A stretch of DNA of 64,000 nt from Rhabditoides inermis (lineage: Eukaryota > Nematoda > Chromadorea > Rhabditida > Rhabditidae): positions 244,501 to 308,500 of the forward strand of contig CAWZYM010000244.1 in assembly GCA_963966185.1 (NCBI GenBank), in the 5' to 3' direction. Position numbers and translations under genes: made by a program. Each line of letters starts with the position of its first letter. Position 1 is the first letter of the stretch. Below, one piece after another: positions 1 through 15,238 of the stretch. Under the pieces are notes generated by a model. It was not told the DNA's origin. It ran no database searches and saw nothing but the letters and a program-made list of their open reading frames with translations.

Positions 1-2279
1 CAGCCAATTCACAGCCTTCCCCACCCTATCACATCCTTCCTCCGCTCTCTCTTTCTTATCTCTCCTACCCAGACACCTCGTTCCCCAGTCTGCTTCCATG
101 CTGATCAACACAGTTTCGGACAGCCAATTCACAGCCTTCTCCACCGTATCACATCCTTCCTCCGCTCTCTCTTTCTTATCTCTCCTACCCAAACACCTCG
201 TTCCCCAGTCTGCTTCCATGCTGATCAACACAGTCTCGGACAGCCAATTCACAGCCTTCTCCATCCTATCGCATCCTTCCTCCGCTCTCTCTTTCTTATC
301 TCTCCTACCCAGACACCTCGTTCCCCAGTCTGATTCCATGCTGATCAACACAGTCTCGGACAGCCAATTCACAGCCTTCCCCACTCTATCACATCCTTCC
401 TCCGCTCTCTCTTTCTTATCTCTCCTACCCAGACACCTCGTTCCCCAGTCTGCTTCCATGCTGATCAACACAGTCTCGGACAGCCAATTCACAGCCTTCT
501 CCATCCTATCGCATCCTTCCTCCGCTCTCTCTTTCTTATCTCTCCTACCCAGACACCTCGTTCCCCAGTTTGCTTCCATGCTGATCAACACAGTCTCGGA
601 CAGCCAATTCACAGCCTTCTCCACCCTATCCCATCCTTCCTCCGCTCTCTCTTTCTTATCTCTCCTACCCAGACACCTCGTTCCCCAGTCTGCTTCCATG
701 CTGATCAACACAGTCTCGGACAGCCAATTCACAGCCTTCTCCACCCTATCCCATCCTTCCTCCGCTCTCTCTTTCTTATCTCTCCTACCCAGACACCTCG
801 TTCCCCAGTCTGCTTCCATGCTGATCAACACAGTCTCGGACAGCCAATTCACAGCCTTCTCCACCCTATCACATCCTTCCTCCCCTCTCTCTTTCTTATC
901 TCTCCTACCCAGACGCCTCGTTCCCCAGTCTGCTTCCATGCTGATCAACACAGTCTCGGACAGACAATCCACAGCCTTCTCCACCCTATCACATCCTTCC
1001 TCCCCTCTCTTTTTATGTCTCTCCTACCCAGACGCCTCGTTCCCCAGTCTGCTTCCATGCTGACCAACACAGTCTCGGACAGCCAATTCACAGCCTTCCT
1101 CCCCTCTCTCTTTTTTATGTCTCTCCTACCCAGACGCCTCGTTCCCCAGTCTGCTTCCATGCGGACCAACACAGTCTCGGACAGCCAATTCACAGCCTTC
1201 TCCACCCTATCACATCCTTACTCCCCTCTCTCTTTCTTATCTCTCCTACCCAGACGCCTCGTTCCCCAGTCTGCTTCCATGCGGACCAACACAGTTTCGG
1301 ACAGCCAATTCACAGCCTTCTCCACCCTATCACATCCTTCCTCCGCTCTCTCTTTCTTATCTCTCCTACCCAAACACCTCGTTCCCCAGTCTGCTTCCAT
1401 GCTGATCAACACAGTCTCGGACAGCCAATTCACAGCCTTCTCCATCCTATCGCATCCTTCCTCCGCTCTCTCTTTCTTATCTCTCCTACCCAGACACCTC
1501 GTTCCCCAGTCTGATTCCATGCTGATCAACACAGTCTCGGACAGCCAATTCACAGCCTTCCCCACTCTATCACATCCTTCCTCCGCTCTCTCTTTCTTAT
1601 CTCTCCTACCCAGACACCTCGTTCCCCAGTCTGCTTCCATGCTGATCAACACAGTCTCGGACAGCCAATTCACAGCCTTCTCCATCCTATCGCATCCTTC
1701 CTCCGCTCTCTCTTTCTTATCTCTCCTACCCAGACACCTCGTTCCCCAGTCTGCTTCCATGCTGATCAACACAGTCTCGGACAGCCAATTCACAGCCTTA
1801 TCCACCCTATCCCATCCTTCCTCCGCTCTCTCTTTCTTATCTCTCCTACCCAGACACCTCGTTCCCCAGTCTGCTTCCATGCTGATCAACACAGTCTCGG
1901 ACAGCCAATTCACAGCCTTCTCCACCCTATCACATCCTTCCTCCCCTCTCTCTTTCTTATCTCTCCTATCCAGACGCCTCGTTCCCCAGTCTGCTTCCAT
2001 GCGGACCAACACAGTCTCGGACAGCCAATGCACAGCCTTCTCCACTCTACCGCAACCTTCCTTCCCTCTCTTTTTATGTCTCTCCTACCCAGACGCCTCG
2101 TTCCCCAGTCTGCTTCCATGTTGATCAACACAGTCTCGGACAGCCAATGCACAGCCTTTGTCCACCCTACCGCAACCTTCCTTCCCTCTCTTTTTATGTC
2201 TCTCCTACCCAGACGCCTCGTTCCCCAGTCTGCTTCCATGCTGATCAACACAGTCTCGGACAGCCAATTCACAGCCTTC

Positions 2280-3400
2280 TCCACCCTATCGCATCCTCCC
2301 TTCCCTCTCTTTTTATGTCTCTCCTACCCAGACGCCTCGTTCCCCAGTCTGCTTCCATGCGTATCCACACAGTCTCGGACAGCCAGTTCACAGCCTTCTC
2401 CACCCTATCGCATCTCCCTTCCCTCTCTTTTTATGTCTCTCCTACCCAGACGCCTCGTTGCCCAGTCTGCTACCATGCGTATCCACACAGTCTCGGACAG
2501 CCAATTCACAGCCTTCTTCACCCTATCGCATCCTCCCTTCCCTCTCTTTTTATGTCTCTCCTACCCAGACGCCTCGTTCCCCAGTCTGCTTCCATGCGTA
2601 TCCACACAGTCTCGGACAGCCAATTCACAGCCTCCTCCACCCTATCGCATCCTCCCTTCCCTCTCTTTTCATGTCTCTCCTACCCAGACGCCTCGTTCCC
2701 CAGTCTGCTTCCATGCTGATCAACACAGTCTGGGACAGCCAATTCACAGCCTTCTCCACCCTATCGCATCCTCCCTTCCCTCTCTTTTTATGTCTCTCCT
2801 ACCCAGACGCCCCAGTCTGCTTCCATGCGTATCCACACAGTCTCGGACAGCCAATTCACAGCCTTCTTCACCCTATCACATCCTCCCTTCCCTCTCTTTT
2901 TATGTCTCTCCTACCCAGACGCCTCGTTTCCCAGTCTGCTTCCATGCGTATCCACACAGTCTCGGACAGCCAATTCACAGCCTTCTCCACCCTATCGCAT
3001 CCTCCCTTCCCTCTCTTTTTATGTCTCTCCTACCCAGACGCCTCGTTCCCCAGTCTGCTTCCATGCGTATCCACACAGTCTCGGACAGCCAGTTCACAGC
3101 CTTCTCCACCCTATCGCATCTCCCTTCCCTCTCTTTTTATGTCTCTCCTACCCAGACGCCTCGTTGCCCAGTCTGCTACCATGCGTATCCACACAGTCTC
3201 GGACAGCCAATTCACAGCCTTCTTCACCCTATCGCATCCTCCCTTCCCTCTCTCTTTCTTATCTCTCCTACCCAGACGCCTCGTTCCCCAGTCTGCTTCC
3301 AACACAGTCTCCGATAGCCAATTCACAGCCTTATCCACCCTATCACATTCTCCCTTCCCTCTCTTTTTATGTCTCTTCTACACAGACGCCTCGTTCCCCA
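2280..3400 (+). repeat. Divergent sub-block of the left array
   Basis: Units here differ more from one another than elsewhere in the array. They carry gcgtatccacacagtct in place of the common gctgatcaacacagtct, use catcctcccttccctc, and vary in length (about 107 to 119 bp). The same gtatccacacagtc word, reverse-complemented, is a hallmark of the long units of the right array, so this block is the closest visible link between the two arrays. It may be older sequence that escaped recent homogenisation. Confidence 0.8.
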
Positions 3401-6400
3401 GTCTGCTTCCATGCTGATCAACACAGTCTCGGACAGCCAATTCACAGCCTTCTCCACCCTATCACATCCTTCCTCCCCTCTCTCTTTCTTATCTCTCCTA
3501 CCCAGACGACTCGTTCCCCAGTCTGCTTCCATGCTGATCAACACAGTCTCGGACAGTCAATTCACAGCCTTCCCCACTCTATCACATCCTTCCTCCGCTC
3601 TCTCTTTCTTATCTCTCCTACCCATACGCCTCGTTCTCCAGTCTGCTTCCATGCGGACCAACACAGTCTCGGGCAGCCAATTCACAGCCTTCTACACCCT
3701 ATCACATCCTTCCTCCCCTCTCTCTTTCTTATCTCTCCTACCTAGACGCCTCGTTCCCCAGTCTGCTTCCATGCTGATCAACACAGTCTCGGGCAGCCAA
3801 TTCACAGCCTTCTCCACCCTATCACATCCTTCCTCCCCTCTCTCTTTCTTATCTCTCCTACCCAGACGCCTTGTTCCCCAGTCTGCTTCCATGCTGATGA
3901 ACACAGTCTCGGACAGCAAATTCACAGCCTTCTCCACCCTATCACATCCTCCCTTCCCTTTCTCTTTCTATGTCTCTCCTACCCAGACGCCTCGTTCCCC
4001 AGTCTGCTTCCATGCGGACCAACACAGTCTCGGACAGCCAATTCAGAGCCTTCTCCACCCTATCACATCCTTCCTCCCCTCTCTCTTTCTTATCTCTCCT
4101 ACCCAGACGCCTCGTTCCCCAGTCTGCTTCCATGCTGATCAACACAGTCTCGGACAGCCAATTCACAGCCTTCTCCACCCTATCACATCCTTCCTCCCCT
4201 CTCTCTTTCTTATCTCTCATACCCAGACGCCTCGTTCCCCAGTCTGCTTCCATGCGGACCAACACAGTCTCGGACAGCCAATTCACAGCCTTCTTCACCC
4301 TATCACATCCTTCCTCCCCTCTCTCTTTCTTATCTCTCCTACCCAGACGCCTCGTTCCCCAGTCTGCTTCCATGCTGATCAACACAGTCTCGGACAGCCA
4401 ATTCACAGCCTTCTCCACCCTATCACATCCTTCCTCCCCTCTCTCTTTCTTATCTCTCCTACCCAGACGCCTCGTTCCCCAGTCTGCTTCCATGCTGACC
4501 AACACAGTCTCGGACAGCCAATTCACAGCCTTCTCCACCCTATCACATCCTTCCTCCCCTCTCTCTTTCTTATCTCTCCTACCCAGACACCTCGTTCCCC
4601 AGTCTGCTTCCATGCTGATCAACACAGTCTCGGACAGACAATTCACAGCCTTCTCCACCCTATCACATCCTTCCTCCCCTCTCTCTTTCTTATCTCTCCT
4701 ACCCAGACGCCTCGTTCCCCAGTCTGCTTCCATGCTGACCAACACAGTCTCGGACAGCAAATTCACAGCCTTCTCCACCCTATCACATCCTTCCTCCCCT
4801 CTCTCTTTCTTATCTCTCCTACCCAGACGCCTCGTTCCCCAGTCTGCTTCCATGCTGATCAACACAGTCTCGGACAGCCAATTCACAGCTTTCTCCACCC
4901 TATCACATCCTTCCTGCCCTCTCTCTTTCTTATCTCTCCTACCCAGACGCCTCGTTCCCCAGTCTGCTTCCATGCGGACCAACACAGTCTCGGACAGCCA
5001 ATTCACAGCCTTCTCCACCCTATCACATCCTTCCTCCCCTCTCTCTTTCTTATCTCTCCTACCCAGACGCCTCGTTCCCCAGTCTGCTTCCATGCTGACC
5101 AACACAGTCTCGGACAGCCAATTCACAGCCTTCCTCCCCTCTCTCTTTTTTATGTCTCTCCTACCCAGACGCCTCGTTCCCCAGTCTGCTTCCATGCGGA
5201 CCAACACAGTCTCGGACAGCCAATTCACAGCCTTCTCCACCCTATCACATCCTTACTCCCCTCTCTCTTTCTTATCTCTCCTACCCAGACGCCTCGTTCC
5301 CCAGTCTGCTTCCATGCGGACCAACACAGTCTCGGACAGCCAATTCACAGCCTTCTCCACCCTATCACATCCTTCCTCCGCTCTCTCTTTCTTATCTCTC
5401 CTACCCAGACACCTCGTTCCCCAGTCTGCTTCCATGCTAATCAACACAGTCTCGGACAGCCAATTCACAGCCTTCTCCACCCTATCACATCCTTCCTCCC
5501 CTCTTTCTTTCTTATCTCTCCTACCCAGACGCCTCGTTCCCCAGTCTGCTTCCATGCGGACCAACACAGTCTCGGACAGCCAATGCACAGCCTTCTCCAC
5601 CCTACCGCAACCTTCCTTCCCTCTCTTTTTATGTCTCTCCTACCCAGACGCCTCGTTCCCCAGTCTGCTTCCATGCTGATCAACACAGTCTCGGACAGCC
5701 AATGCACAGCCTTCTCCACCCTACCGCAACCTTCCTTCCCTCTCTTTTTATGTCTCTCCTACCCAGACGCCTCGTTCCCCAGTCTGCTTCCATGCTGATC
5801 AACACAGTCTCGGACAGCCAATTCACAGCCTTCTTCACCCTATCACATCCTTCCTCCACTCTCTCTTTCTTATCTCTCCTACCCAGACGCCTCGTTCCCC
5901 AGTCTGCTTCCATGCGGACCAACACAGTCTCGGACAGCCAATTCACAGCCTTCTCCACCCTATCACATCCTTCCTCCGCTCTCTCTTTTTATGTCTCTCC
6001 TACCCAGACGCCTCGTTCCCCAGTCTGCTTCCATGCTGATCAACACAGTCTCGGACAGCCAATGCACAGCCTTCTCCACCCTACCGCAACCTTCCTTCCC
6101 TCTCTTTTTATGTCTCTCCTACCCAGACGCCTCGTTCCCCAGTCTGCTTCCATGCTGATCAACACAGTCTCGGACAGCCAATTCACAGCCTTCTTCACCC
6201 TATCACATCCTTCCTCCCCTCTCTCTTTCTTATCTCTCCTACCCAGACGCCTCGTTCCCCAGTCTGCTTCCATGCGTATCCACACAGTCTCGGACAGCCA
6301 ATTCACAGCCTTCTTCACCCTATCACATCCTCCCTTCCCTCTCTCTTTCTTATCTCTCATACCCAGACGCCTCGTTCCCCAGTCTGCTTCCATGCGGACC

Positions 6401-8639
6401 AACACAGTCTCGGACAGCCAACTCTCAGCCTTCTCCACCCTATCACATCCTTCCTCCCCTCTCTCTTTCTTATCTCTCATACCCAGACGCCTCGTTCCCC
6501 AGTCTGCTTCCATGCGGACCAACACAGTCTCGGACAGCCAATTCTCAGCCTTCTCCACCCTATCACATCCTTCCTCCCCTCTCTCTTTCTTATCTCTCAT
6601 ACCCAGACACCTCGTTCCCCAGTCTGCTTCCATGCTGATCAACACAGTCTCGGACAGCCAATTCACGGCCTTCTCCACCCTATCACATCCTTCCTCCCCT
6701 CTCTCTTTCTTATCTCTCCTACCCAGACACCTCGTTCCCCAGTCTGCTTCCATGCTGACCAACACAGTCTCGGACAGCCAATTCACAGCCTTCTCCACCC
6801 TATCACATCCTTCCTCCCCTCTCTCTTTCTTATCTCTCCTACCCAGACGCCTCGTTCCCCAGTCTGCTTCCATGCGGACCAACACAGTCTCGGACAGCCC
6901 ATTCACAGCCTTCTCCACCCTATCACATCCTTCCTCCCCTCTCTCTTTCTTATCTCTCCTACCCAGACGCCTCGTTCCCCAGTCTGCTTCCATGCTGACC
7001 AACACAGTCTCGGACAGCCAATTCACAGCCTTCCTCCCCTCTCTCTTTTTTATGTCTCTCCTACCCAGACGCCTCGTTCCCCAGTCTGCTTCCATGCGGA
7101 CCAACACAGTCTCGGACAGCCAATTCACAGCCTTCTCCACCCTATCACATCCTTACTCCCCTCTCTCTTTCTTATCTCTCCTACCCAGACGCCTCGTTCC
7201 CCAGTCTGCTTCCATGCGGACCAACACAGTTTCGGACAGCCAATTCACAGCCTTCTCCACCCTATCACATCCTTCCTCCGCTCTCTCTTTCTTATCTCTC
7301 CTACCCAAACACCTCGTTCCCCAGTCTGCTTCCATGCTGATCAACACAGTCTCGGACAGCCAATTCACAGCCTTCTCCATCCTATCGCATCCTTCCTCCG
7401 CTCTCTCTTTCTTATCTCTCCTACCCAGACGCCTCGTTCCCCAGTCTGCTTCCATGCGGACCAACACAGTCTCGGACAGCCCATTCACAGCCTTCTCCAC
7501 CCTATCACATCCTTCCTCCCCTCTCTCTTTCTTATCTCTCCTACCCAGACGCCTCGTTCCCCAGTCTGCTTCCATGCTGACCAACACAGTCTCGGACAGC
7601 CAATTCACAGCCTTCCTCCCCTCTCTCTTTTTTATGTCTCTCCTACCCAGACGCCTCGTTCCCCAGTCTGCTTCCATGCGGACCAACACAGTCTCGGACA
7701 GCCAATTCACAGCCTTCTCCACCCTATCACATCCTTACTCCCCTCTCTCTTTCTTATCTCTCCTACCCAGACGCCTCGTTCCCCAGTCTGCTTCCATGCG
7801 GACCAACACAGTTTCGGACAGCCAATTCACAGCCTTCTCCACCCTATCACATCCTTCCTCCGCTCTCTCTTTCTTATCTCTCCTACCCAAACACCTCGTT
7901 CCCCAGTCTGCTTCCATGCTGATCAACACAGTCTCGGACAGCCAATTCACAGCCTTCTCCATCCTATCGCATCCTTCCTCCGCTCTCTCTTTCTTATCTC
8001 TCCTACCCAGACACCTCGTTCCCCAGTCTGATTCCATGCTGATCAACACAGTCTCGGACAGCCAATTCACAGCCTTCCCCACTCTATCACATCCTTCCTC
8101 CGCTCTCTCTTTCTTATCTCTCCTACCCAGACACCTCGTTCCCCAGTCTGCTTCCATGCTGATCAACACAGTCTCGGACAGCCAATTCACAGCCTTCTCC
8201 ATCCTATCGCATCCTTCCTCCGCTCTCTCTTTCTTATCTCTCCTACCCAGACACCTCGTTCCCCAGTCTGCTTCCATGCTGATCAACACAGTCTCGGACA
8301 GCCAATTCACAGCCTTCTCCACCCTATCCCATCCTTCCTCCGCTCTCTCTTTCTTATCTCTCCTACCCAGACACCTCGTTCCCCAGTCTGCTTCCATGCT
8401 GATCAACACAGTCTCGGACAGCCAATTCACAGCCTTCTCCACCCTATCACATCCTTCCTCCCCTCTCTCTTTCTTATCTCTCCTACCCAGACGCCTCGTT
8501 CCCCAGTCTGCTTCCATGCGGACCAACACAGTCTCGGACAGCCAATGCACAGCCTTCTCCACCCTACCGCAACCTTCCTTCCCTCTCTTTTTATGTCTCT
8601 CCTACCCAGACGCCTCGTTCCCCAGTCTGCTTCCATGCT

Positions 8640-11400
8640 GATCAACACAGTCTCGGACAGCCAATTCACAGCCTTCTTCACCTTATCACATCCTTCCTCC
8701 CCTCTTTCTTTCTTATCTCTCCTACCCAGACGCCTCGTTCCCCAGTCTGCTTCCATGCGGACCAACACAGTCTCGGACAGCCAATTCACAGCCTTCTCCA
8801 CCCTATCACATCCTTCCTCCGCTCTCTCTTTCTTATCTCTCCTACCCAGACACCTCGTTCCCCAGTCTGCTTCCATGCTGATCAACACAGTCTCGGACAG
8901 CCAATTCACAGCCTTCTCCACCCTATCACATCCTTCCTCCCCTCTCTCTTTCTCATCTCTCCTACCCAGACACCTCGTTCCCCAGTCTGCTTCCATGCTG
9001 ATCAACACAGTCTCGGACAGCCAATTCACAGCCTTCCCCACCCTATCACATCCTTCCTCCGCTCTCTCTTTCTTATCTCTCCTACCCAGACACCTCGTTC
9101 CCCAGTCTGCTTCCATGCTGATCAACACAGTCTCGGACAGCCAATTCACAGCCTTCTCCACCCTATCACATCCTTCCTCCCCTCTCTCTTTCTTATCTCT
9201 CCTACCCAGACACCTCGTTCCCCAGTCTGCTTCCATGCTGATCAACACAGTCTCGGACAGCCAATTCACAGCCTTCTCCATCCTATCGCATCCTTCCTCC
9301 GCTCTCTCTTTCTTATCTCTCCTACCCAGACACCTCGTTCCCCAGTCTGCTTCCATGCTGATCAACACAGTCTCGGACAGCCAATGCACAGCCTTTGTCC
9401 ACCCTACCGCAACCTTCCTTCCCTCTCTTTTTATGTCTCTCCTACCCAGACGCCTCGTTCCCCAGTCTGCTTCCATGCTGATCAACACAGTCTCGGACAG
9501 CCAATTCACAGCCTTCTTCACCTTAGCACATCCTTCCTCCCCTCTTTCTTTCTTATCTCTCCTACCCAGACGCCTCGTTCCCCAGTCTGCTTCCATGCTG
9601 ATCAACACAGTCTCGGACAGCCAATTCACAGCCTTCTCCACCCTATCACATCCTTCCTCCGCTCTCTCTTTCTTATCTCTCCTACCCAGACACCTCGTTC
9701 CCCAGTCTGCTTCCATGCTAATCAACACAGTCTCGGACAGCCAATTCACAGCCTTCTCCACCGTATCACATCCTTCCTCCCCTCTCTCTTTCTTATCTCT
9801 CCTACCCAGACGCCTCGTTCTCCAGTCTGCTTCCATGCGGACCAACACAGTCTCGGACAGCCAATGCACAGCCTTCTCCACCCTACCGCAACCTTCCTTC
9901 CCTCTCTTTTTATGTCTCTCCTACCCAGACGCCTCGTTCCCCAGTCTGCTTCCATGCTGATCAACACAGTCTCGGACAGCCAATGCACAGCCTTCTCCAC
10001 CCTACCGCAACCTTCCTTCCCTCTCTTTTTATGTCTCTCCTACCCAGACGCCTCGTTCCCCAGTCTGCTTCCATGCTGATCAACACAGTCTCGGACAGCC
10101 AATTCACAGCCTTCTTCACTCTATCACATCCTTCCTCCCCTCTCTCTTTCTTATCTCTCCTACCCAGACGCCTCGTTCCCCAGTCTGCTTCCATGCGGAC
10201 CAACACAGTCTCGGACAGCCAATTCACAGCCTTCTCCACCCTATCACATCCTTCCTCCGCTCTCTCTTTCTTATCTCTCCTACCCAGACACCTCGTTCCC
10301 CAGTCTGCTTCCATGCTGATCAACACAGTCTCGGACAGCCAATTCACAGCCTTCTCCACCCTATCACATCCTTTCTCCCCTCTCTCTTTCTTACCTCTCC
10401 TACCCAGACACCTCGTTCCCCAGTCTGCTTCCATGCTGATCAACACAGTCTCGGACAGCCAATTCACAGCCTTCCCCACCCTATCACATCCTTCCTCCGC
10501 TCTCTCTTTCTTATCTCTCCTACCCAGACACCTCGTTCCCCAGTCTGCTTCCATGCTGATCAACACAGTCTCGGACAGCCAATTCACAGCCTTCTCCATC
10601 CTATCGCATCCTTCCTCCGCTCTCTCTTTCTTATCTCTCCTACCCAGACACCTCGTTCCCCAGTCTGCTTCCATGCTGATCAACACAGTCTCGGACAGCC
10701 AATTCACAGCCTTCCCCACTCTATCACATCCTTCCTCCGCTCTCTCTTTCTTATCTCTCCTACCCAGACACCTCGTTCCCCAGTCTGCTTCCATGCTAAT
10801 CAACACAGTCTCGGACAGCCAATTCACAGCCTTCTTCACCCTATCACATCCTTCCTCCCCTCTCTCTTTCTTATCTCTCCTACCCAGACGCCTCGTTCCC
10901 CAGTCTGCTTCCATGCGGACCAACACAGTCTCGGACAGCCAATGCACAGCCTTCTCCACCCTACCGCAACCTTCCTTCCCTCTCTTTTTATGTCTCTCCT
11001 ACCCAGACGCCTCGTTCCCCAGTCTGCTTCCATGCTGATCAACACAGTCTCGGACAGCCAATGCACAGCCTTCTCCACCCTACCGCAACCTTCCTTCCCT
11101 CTCTTTTTATGTCTCTCCTACCCAGACGCCTCGTTCCCCAGTCTGCTTCCATGCTGATCAACACAGTCTCGGACAGCCAATTCACAGCCTTCTTCACCCT
11201 ATCACATCCTTCCTCCCCTCTCTCTTTCTTATCTCTCCTACCCAGACGCCTCGTTCCCCAGTCTGCTTCCATGCGGACCAACACAGTCTCGGACAGCCAA
11301 TTCACAGCCTTCTCCACCCTATCACATCCTTCCTCCGCTCTCTCTTTCTTATCTCTCCTACCCAGACACCTCGTTCCCCAGTCTGCTTCCATGCTGATCA
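8640..11400 (+). repeat. Array block A, copy 1 (matches 16,175-18,930)
   Basis: A run of units whose order of variants recurs 7,535 bp downstream. Private markers shared by the copies include an A-for-T change giving ttagcacatcc (9,523 and 17,058) and a unit with catcctttctcccc plus ttacctctcc (about 10,371 and 17,906). Part of the block recurs a third time near 30,525-31,602. Ends are approximate. Confidence 0.8.
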
Positions 11401-14400
11401 ACACAGTCTCGGACAGCCAATTCACAGCCTTCTCCATCCTATCGCATCCTTCCTCCGCTCTCTCTTTCTTATCTCTCCTACCCAGACACCTCGTTCCCCA
11501 GTCTGCTTCCATGCTGATCAACACAGTCTCGGACAGCCAATTCACAGCCTTCCCCACTCTATCACATCCTTCCTCCGCTCTCTCTTTCTTATCTCTCCTA
11601 CCCAGACACCTCGTTCCCCAGTCTGCTTCCATGCTGATCAACACAGTCTCGGACAGCCAATTCACAGCCTTCTCCATCCTATCGCATCGTTCCTCCGCTC
11701 TCTCTTTCTTATCTCTCCTACCCAGACACCTCGTTCCCCAGTCTGCTTCCATGCTAATCAACACAGTCTCGGACAGCCAATGCACAGCCTTCTCCACCCT
11801 ATCACATCCTTCCTCCGCTCTCTCTTTCTTATCTCTCCTACCCAGACACCTCGTTCCCCAGTCTGCTTCCATGCTGATCAACACAGTCTCGGACAGCCAA
11901 TTCACAGCCTTCTCCATCCTATCGCATCCTTCCTCCGCTCTCTCTTTCTTATCTCTCCTACCCAGACACCTCGTTCCCCAGTCTGCTTCCATGCTAATCA
12001 ACACAGTCTCGGACAGCCAATTCACAGCCTTCTTCACCCTATCACATCCTTCCTCCCCTCTCTCTTTCTTATCTCTCCTACCCAGACACCTCGTTCCCCA
12101 GTCTGCTTCCATGCTAATCAACACAGTCTCGGACAGCCAATTCACAGCCTTCTTCACCCTATCACATCCTTCCTCCCCTCTCTCTTTCTTATCTCTCCTA
12201 CCCAGACGCCTCGTTCCCCAGTCTGCTTCCATGCGGACCAACACAGTCTCGGACAGCCAATGCACAGCCTTCTCCATCCTATCGCATCGTTCCTCCGCTC
12301 TCTCTTTCTTATCTCTCCTACCCAGACACCTCGTTCCCCAGTCTGCTTCCATGCTAATCAACACAGTCTCGGACAGCCAATTCACAGCCTTCTTCACCCT
12401 ATCACATCCTTCCTCCCCTCTCTCTTTCTTATCTCTCCTACCCAGACGCCTCGTTCCCCAGTCTGCTTCCATGCGGACCAACACAGTCTCGGACAGCCAA
12501 TGCACAGCCTTCTCCACCCTACCGCAACCTTCCTTCCCTCTCTTTTTATGTCTCTCCTACCCAGACGCCTCGTTCCCCAGTCTGCTTCCATGCTGATCAA
12601 CACAGTCTCGGACAGCCAATTCACAGCCTTCTCCACCCTATCACATCCTTCCTCCCCTCTCTCTTTCTTATCTCTCCTACCCAGACACCTCGTTCCCCAG
12701 TCTGCTTCCATGCTGACCAACACAGTCTCGGACAGCCAATTCACAGCCTTCTCCACCCTATCACATCCTTCCTCCCCTCTCTCTTTCTTATCTCTCCTAC
12801 CCAGACGCCTCGTTCCCCAGTCTGCTTCCATGCGGACCAACACAGTCTCGGACAGCCAATTCACAGCCTTCTCCACCCTATCACATCCTTCCTCCCCTCT
12901 CTCTTTCTTATCTCTCCTACCCAGACGCCTCGTTCCCCAGTCTGCTTCCATGCTGACCAACACAGTCTCGGACAGCCAATTCACAGCCTTCCTCCCCTCT
13001 CTCTTTTTTATGTCTCTCCTACCCAGACGCCTCGTTCCCCAGTCTGCTTCCATGCGGACCAACACAGTCTCGGACAGCCAATTCACAGCCTTCTCCACCC
13101 TATCACATCCTTACTCCCCTCTCTCTTTCTTATCTCTCCTACCCAGACGCCTCGTTCCCCAGTCTGCTTCCATGCGGACCAACACAGTTTCGGACAGCCA
13201 ATTCACAGCCTTCTCCACCCTATCACATCCTTCCTCCGCTCTCTCTTTCTTATCTCTCCTACCCAAACACCTCGTTCCCCAGTCTGCTTCCATGCTGATC
13301 AACACAGTCTCGGACAGCCAATTCACAGCCTTCTCCATCCTATCGCATCCTTCCTCCGCTCTCTCTTTCTTATCTCTCCTACCCAGACACCTCGTTCCCC
13401 AGTCTGATTCCATGCTGATCAACACAGTCTCGGACAGCCAATTCACAGCCTTCCCCACTCTATCACATCCTTCCTCCGCTCTCTCTTTCTTATCTCTCCT
13501 ACCCAGACACCTCGTTCCCCAGTCTGCTTCCATGCTGATCAACACAGTCTCGGACAGCCAATTCACAGCCTTCTCCATCCTATCGCATCCTTCCTCCGCT
13601 CTCTCTTTCTTATCTCTCCTACCCAGACACCTCGTTCCCCAGTCTGCTTCCATGCTGATCAACACAGTCTCGGACAGCCAATTCACAGCCTTCTCCACCC
13701 TATCCCATCCTTCCTCCGCTCTCTCTTTCTTATCTCTCCTACCCAGACACCTCGTTCCCCAGTCTGCTTCCATGCTGATCAACACAGTCTCGGACAGCCA
13801 ATTCACAGCCTTCTCCACCCTATCACATCCTTCCTCCCCTCTCTCTTTCTTATCTCTCCTACCCAGACGCCTCGTTCCCCAGTCTGCTTCCATGCGGACC
13901 AACACAGTCTCGGACAGCCAATGCACAGCCTTCTCCACCCTACCGCAACCTTCCTTCCCTCTCTTTTTATGTCTCTCCTACCCAGACGCCTCGTTCCCCA
14001 GTCTGCTTCCATGCTGATCAACACAGTCTCGGACAGCCAATGCACAGCCTTTGTCCACCCTACCGCAACCTTCCTTCCCTCTCTTTTTATGTCTCTCCTA
14101 CCCAAACGCCTCGTTCCCCAGTCTGCTTCCATGCTGATCAACACAGTCTCGGACAGCCAATTCACAGCCTTCTTCACCTTGTCACATCCTTCCTCCCCTC
14201 TTTCTTTCTTATCTCTCCTACCCAGACGCCTCGTTCCCCAGTCTGCTTCCATGCGGACCAACACAGTCTCGGACAGCCAATTCACAGCCTTCTCCACCCT
14301 ATCACATCCTTCCTCCGCTCTCTCTTTCTTATCTCTCCTACCCAGACACCTCGTTCCCCAGTCTGCTTCCATGCTGATCAACACAGTCTCGGACAGCCAA

Positions 14401-15238
14401 TTCACAGCCTTCTCCACCCTATCACATCCTTCCTCCCCTCTCTCTTTCTCATCTCTCCTACCCAGACACCTCGTTCCCCAGTCTGCTTCCATGCTGATCA
14501 ACACAGTCTCGGACAGCCAATTCACAGCCTTCCCCACCCTATCACATCCTTCCTCCGCTCTCTCTTTCTTATCTCTCCTACCCAGACACCTCGTTCCCCA
14601 GTCTGCTTCCATGCTGATCAACACAGTCTCGGACAGCCAATTCACAGCCTTCTCCACCCTATCACATCCTTCCTCCGCTCTCTCTTTCTTATCTCTCCTA
14701 CCCAGACACCTCGTTCCCCAGTCTGCTTCCATGCTGATCAACACAGTCTCGGACAGCCAATTCACAGCCTTCTCCATCCTATCGCATCCTTCCTCCGCTC
14801 TCTCTTTCTTATCTCTCCTACCCAGACACCTCGTTCCCCAGTCTGCTTCCATGCTGATCAACACAGTCTCGGACAGCCAATTCACAGCCTTCTCCACCCT
14901 ATCCCATCCTTCCTCCGCTCTCTCTTTCTTATCTCTCCTACCCAGACACCTCGTTCCCCAGTCTGCTTCCATGCTGATCAACACAGTCTCGGACAGCCAA
15001 TTCACAGCCTTCTCCACCCTATCACATCCTTCCTCCCCTCTCTCTTTCTTATCTCTCCTACCCAGACGCCTCGTTCCCCAGTCTGCTTCCATGCGGACCA
15101 ACACAGTCTCGGACAGCCAATGCACAGCCTTCTCCACCCTACCGCAACCTTCCTTCCCTCTCTTTTTATGTCTCTCCTACCCAGACGCCTCGTTCCCCAG
15201 TCTGCTTCCATGCTGATCAACACAGTCTCGGACAGCCA

